Positions 50,904-54,329 of a DNA stretch of 54,329 nt are shown in pieces; positions within the stretch are counted from its first letter, which is position 1; each line of letters opens with the position of its first letter. The stretch lies in NCBI GenBank assembly GCA_020639295.1, contig JACKGY010000015.1:1-54329 (forward strand). Reading direction: 5' to 3'. The translations under genes were made by a program, and so were the position numbers. The stretch comes from Planctomycetota bacterium (GTDB lineage Bacteria > Planctomycetota > GCA-002687715 > DRQF01). The notes below the pieces were generated by a model. That model saw only the letters and a program-made list of their open reading frames with translations. It was not told the origin of the DNA and did not search any database.

Positions 50904-53900
50904 ATGAACCAACGCGCCACCCAGCGGCTGGTCCGCCTCGTCCTGGTCCTCGCCCTGCTCGGCCTGCCGGCCCTCGCCCAGATCCCCCTCAGCGGCTTCG
51001 TCAGCGACGGAGCCGGCGGCCCGCTGCTCGGCGGCAACGTCTACACCGTGGCCACCACGGTCACCGTTCCTTTCGGCCAGACCCTGACCGTGCAGCCGGG
51101 TGCGATCGTCAAGTTCGCCAATGCCTCCGACTTCATCGTTCAGGGCAACCTCGTGATCGCCGCCTCGAGCGGCACTCCGGCCATCTTCACCGACAACCGT
51201 GACGACTCCGCGGGCGGCGACACGAACGGGGACGGCCCGTCCTCGGGCTCGGCCGGCTGGTGGCGCGGTCTCGACCTCAGCGCCGGCAGCGCGAGCATCA
51301 CCGGTCTGGAGTGTCGCTTCACCGGTCAGAGCGGCCGCGCCTCGATCCAGCTGCCGACCGCGCCGGGGACCACGGTGACCGACTCGGTGTTCAAGAACTA
51401 CGGCGCCAGCGCCATCGACTACCTGACCAGCGGCGCCGGCACGATCAGCGGCTGCAGCTTCCTGAATGGCTTCCAGCCGGTGGTGAACTGCCGTCTCGAC
51501 AACCTGGAGACCTTCACCGGCAACGTCGCCAGCGGCAACGCCTTCTACGACTCGGTCCTGCTCCGGGCCTCGACCTCGACCGGCAACCGTACCATCCCGG
51601 CCGCCTCCGTCATGGGCGGCGCGCACGTCATCGACGGCAACGTCGGTGTCGGACTCGGAGCCACGCTCACCATCGAGGCCGGAGTCGTCTTCAAGCTCCG
51701 CAACTTCGCCTTTCAATTCGCGGTCGACGGCACTCTGATCTGCAACGGCACCGCCGGCAATCCGGTGGCCTTCACCGAGCTGCGCGACGACACCATCGGC
51801 GGCGACACCAACAAGGACGGCGGTGCTTCCGTGCCGGCGCCGAGCTACTGGCGGGGTCTGTTCTTCGGTTCGACCGCGGCGGCGAGCCAGATCAACGGCA
51901 CGATCTTCCGTTACGCCGGCCAGAGCGGCTTCGCCGCGATCGAGATCAACGGCAACGCCGGCATCACGGTCGACGGCTGCAGCTTCGCCAACTGCAACGC
52001 CGCGGGCATCGATCTCAACGGCGGTCTCGGAACGCCCATCATCACCAACTGCGCCTTCGATGCCGTCTCGATCCCGATCACCGGCGTCCACCTCGGTGCC
52101 CTGGCGAACTTCTCCGGCAACACCGCCGTCAACTGTGGTACCTACAACGTGATCCTCGCCACGGTCACCGCGACCACGACCTCGGTCAGCTTCGGCGGTG
52201 ACAATCTGATCAACGGCACCCTGGCCCTCAACAGCAGCGTGTCGATCGGCTCCAGCGCCACCATGACCGTCGACCAGGGCGCCATCTTCAAGATGGTCCC
52301 CTATGCCGGCGTCTTCGACGTCTTCGGCACCTTGATCTGCGACGGCAGTGCCGGCGAGATCGTCTTCACCGAGATCCATGACGATGCCCATGGCGGCGAC
52401 AGCAACGCCGACGGCCCTTCGGCCGGCGTCCCCGGTCAGTGGCGCGGCCTCCAGTTCTTCGCCGCCGCCGACGCCAGCAATCTCGACCAGATCAGGGTCC
52501 GCTACAGTGGTCAGAGCGCCTATCCGGGCATCCGCCTGGTCGACGCCGACCTCGTGCTCGCCAACTCGGTGATCGAGGATTGCAGCGCCGACGGCCTGTC
52601 GCTCGACAACAGTGCTGCCCTGCCGACGGTGACCGGATGCAAGTTCGACCGTTGCCGCAATCCGGTGGTCGGCCTGCGGCTCCACCAGCTGCCCGGGCTC
52701 ACCGCCAACACGGCCAGCGGAAACAGCCAGCGCGACACCATCCAGGTGACCTCCTCGATTCTCACGAGCCCGGTGGTGATCGGTGATCAGAACCAGATCA
52801 ACGGCGCCCTGGTCATGCTCAACAACAGCTCCGTCCAGGTCGGCGCGAGCCTCACCTTGCAGAGCAAGGTCGTGCTCAAGTTCGACGACTATGCCGCGCA
52901 GTTCATCATCGACGGCAGCCTGATCTGCACCGGCACCCTCGCCAACCCGGTGGTCTTCACCACCGGCGCGGACGACCAGTGGGCCGGCGATTCCAACGGC
53001 GACGGCCCGAGCACCGGCACGCCGGGCGCCTGGCGCGGCCTGACCTTCACGGCGAGTTCGTCGGGGAGCATCCTCGAACGGGCCGTCGTGCGTTTCGGTG
53101 GCCAGAGCGGCATCGGCAACCTCGAGATCCAGGGCTCGAACCTGACCATGATCCAGTGCGCGAGCACCGAGAGCAGCAGCGCCGGGCTAGACTTCAACGG
53201 CACGGCCGCCCAGCCGCTCATCAGGGACTGCCGCTTCGACGCCAACGCCTACGCCATCCGCGGCGCCCGCTGGGACAACCTCGCCAATCTCGCCGACAAC
53301 GAGGCCTCCGGCAACACGGTGCGGGATGCGGTCCTGGTCGAGTCCGGCGTGATCGACGGCGACGTGCGCGTCCAGGCCCATGCCCTGACCGGCGGTTGCG
53401 CGGTGGTGAGCACGGCGCCCATCATCGGCGCCGGTGAGTCACTCAGCTTCGAGCGCGGTGTCGTGGTCAAGGCCAGCGGCGTCTTCCAGTTCGCGAGTGG
53501 CCTGGGGCGCCTCGAGGTCCTCGGCACCGGCGCCGACCCCGTGGTCTTCACCTACCTGACCGACGACGACTGGGCCGGCGACACCGACAAGAACGGACCG
53601 AGCTCGCCGAATCCGGGTTCGACCCGCGGTCTCGCCTTCACCGGCTCGACGCTGGAACGCTGCCAGCACGCCATCGTGCGCTATCCGGGTCAGGCAGGCT
53701 TCGCCGGCATCGTCATGAACAACGCCCAGGCCCGGCTCGAGGCCTCGCGCGTCGAATACGGCAACGCCGACGGCTTCGACCTGGTCCGCTGCGGCGGCGA
53801 GCTGGAGAACCTGGTCGCCCTGTCCTGCGCCGGTCGTGGCCTCGATCTGAGCGGCTGGCTCGGTGGCGGTGACATCCGCTTCGCCACCGTCACCGGATGC

Positions 53901-54329
53901 GGCACGGGCATCTACTTCCCGACGATGACGACCTCGACCATCGAGAGCACGATCTCCTGGGGCAACACGACGAACTTCGTCAACGTCGGCGTCGGCCAGC
54001 TCCACGACTCGAACGGCCTCGCGGCCCTCGCCGGCATGGACGGCAACATCGACCTCGATCCGCTCTTCGTCGACGCGGTGAACGGTGACCTGAATCTCCA
54101 GCCGTCCTCGCCCTGCATGGATGCCGGCGATTTCGCCCTCGGTCTGAGCGTGGCCGGCGACTTCATCGACTCCTCCCGGGTCAACGACCACGATCTCGAC
54201 GGCAACGTCGGGGCCGACATGGGCGCTTACGAGTTCTGCAACTGGACGATGACGGTCTCCGGCGAGCCCCGGTTGGGCCAGACCCTCTCCTTCACGCTGA
54301 ACGGCATGCCGGCCTTCGGGATCATCTCC
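50904..54329 (+). CDS. Secreted parallel beta-helix repeat protein, partial (3' end outside window)
   Basis: The frame opens at ATG 50904 with a signal peptide (LVRLVLVLALLGLPALAQ) and stays open to the window end. It gives at least 1142 residues of a protein homologous to the preceding gene. Five modules with the loop DDxxxGDxNxDGPS and WRGLxF are visible: near 51196, 51784, 52378, 52975 and 53566. The last 270 bp (54060-54329) are almost identical to 50008-50277 of the first paralogue. That is far closer than the rest of the genes, which suggests a recent duplication or gene conversion of the C-terminal domain. The stop codon must lie some 230 bp beyond the edge if lengths match. Confidence 0.88.
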   Translation, partial: MNQRATQRLVRLVLVLALLGLPALAQIPLSGFVSDGAGGPLLGGNVYTVATTVTVPFGQTLTVQPGAIVKFANASDFIVQGNLVIAASSGTPAIFTDNRDDSAGGDTNGDGPSSGSAGWWRGLDLSAGSASITGLECRFTGQSGRASIQLPTAPGTTVTDSVFKNYGASAIDYLTSGAGTISGCSFLNGFQPVVNCRLDNLETFTGNVASGNAFYDSVLLRASTSTGNRTIPAASVMGGAHVIDGNVGVGLGATLTIEAGVVFKLRNFAFQFAVDGTLICNGTAGNPVAFTELRDDTIGGDTNKDGGASVPAPSYWRGLFFGSTAAASQINGTIFRYAGQSGFAAIEINGNAGITVDGCSFANCNAAGIDLNGGLGTPIITNCAFDAVSIPITGVHLGALANFSGNTAVNCGTYNVILATVTATTTSVSFGGDNLINGTLALNSSVSIGSSATMTVDQGAIFKMVPYAGVFDVFGTLICDGSAGEIVFTEIHDDAHGGDSNADGPSAGVPGQWRGLQFFAAADASNLDQIRVRYSGQSAYPGIRLVDADLVLANSVIEDCSADGLSLDNSAALPTVTGCKFDRCRNPVVGLRLHQLPGLTANTASGNSQRDTIQVTSSILTSPVVIGDQNQINGALVMLNNSSVQVGASLTLQSKVVLKFDDYAAQFIIDGSLICTGTLANPVVFTTGADDQWAGDSNGDGPSTGTPGAWRGLTFTASSSGSILERAVVRFGGQSGIGNLEIQGSNLTMIQCASTESSSAGLDFNGTAAQPLIRDCRFDANAYAIRGARWDNLANLADNEASGNTVRDAVLVESGVIDGDVRVQAHALTGGCAVVSTAPIIGAGESLSFERGVVVKASGVFQFASGLGRLEVLGTGADPVVFTYLTDDDWAGDTDKNGPSSPNPGSTRGLAFTGSTLERCQHAIVRYPGQAGFAGIVMNNAQARLEASRVEYGNADGFDLVRCGGELENLVALSCAGRGLDLSGWLGGGDIRFATVTGCGTGIYFPTMTTSTIESTISWGNTTNFVNVGVGQLHDSNGLAALAGMDGNIDLDPLFVDAVNGDLNLQPSSPCMDAGDFALGLSVAGDFIDSSRVNDHDLDGNVGADMGAYEFCNWTMTVSGEPRLGQTLSFTLNGMPAFGIIS

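Noticed and set aside
49564..50907. A 447-codon frame in the beta-helix region
   Set aside because: It is an out-of-frame Arg/Pro-rich shadow that runs past the end of the true gene into the terminator.

Overview
The window is uniformly GC-rich (about two thirds G+C) and densely coded, with many 4-base stop/start overlaps. Gene content (MoxR/Bat operon, paired ATP-grasp ligases, large secreted beta-helix proteins, an M2-peptidase homologue, short hydrophobic signal peptides ending in AQ) suggests a free-living Gram-negative-type bacterium. Planctomycetota is my best guess, but this is an inference: no rRNA or other phylogenetic marker is present.

Layout. 1-343: gene-free, with hairpin repeats. 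344-6328 (minus strand): a secreted cyclophilin-type prolyl isomerase, a secreted Cys-rich repeat protein, and two adjacent ATP-grasp enzymes. 6679-17259 (plus): a compact nine-gene MoxR/DUF58/Bat operon (AAA ATPase, DUF58, parvulin-like lipoprotein, DUF4381-like lipoprotein, BatA, BatB, BatC, BatD, BatE). 17269-20594 (minus): a LolD/MacB-type ATPase with its FtsX-type permease. 20932-34479 (plus): a complete type III-B (Cmr) CRISPR-Cas locus with its array. 34979-38963 (minus): a secreted protein of unknown function and a bifunctional beta-oxidation enzyme. 39072-39690: a tandem hairpin-repeat block. 39751-43326 (minus): a probable selenocysteine thioredoxin-like protein interrupted by an in-frame UGA, an M2-peptidase homologue without its zinc motif, and a transaldolase-like enzyme. 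43448-46700 (plus): an ABC exporter pair and a TauE/SafE-type permease. 46841 to the end (plus): two tandem paralogous secreted beta-helix proteins, the second cut by the window edge.

The centrepiece is the CRISPR locus. Its order is cas10 (HD-less, GGDE motif), cmr3, a Cmr4-like RAMP, a stand-alone CARF protein, a six-helix membrane protein, canonical cmr4, a single-chain Cmr5-Cmr6-Cmr1 fusion, a Cas6-reverse transcriptase-Cas1 fusion, cas2, a 374-bp leader and an array of 13 intact 36-bp repeats. The array decays downstream into units spaced 70 bp apart. The parts imply spacer capture that may use RNA (RT-Cas1), crRNA processing (Cas6), a rearranged Cmr effector with two Cmr4-family subunits, and cyclic-oligoadenylate signalling that could be sensed by the CARF protein and act through the neighbouring membrane protein. 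The CARF/membrane pair and the triple Cmr fusion are the best candidates for something not previously described.

The second discovery-grade item is at 39751-40758. Two open segments in one frame are separated by a single UGA at the first position of a thioredoxin CxxC motif (W-U-G-P-C). RNA hairpins suitable for a bacterial SECIS lie immediately downstream.
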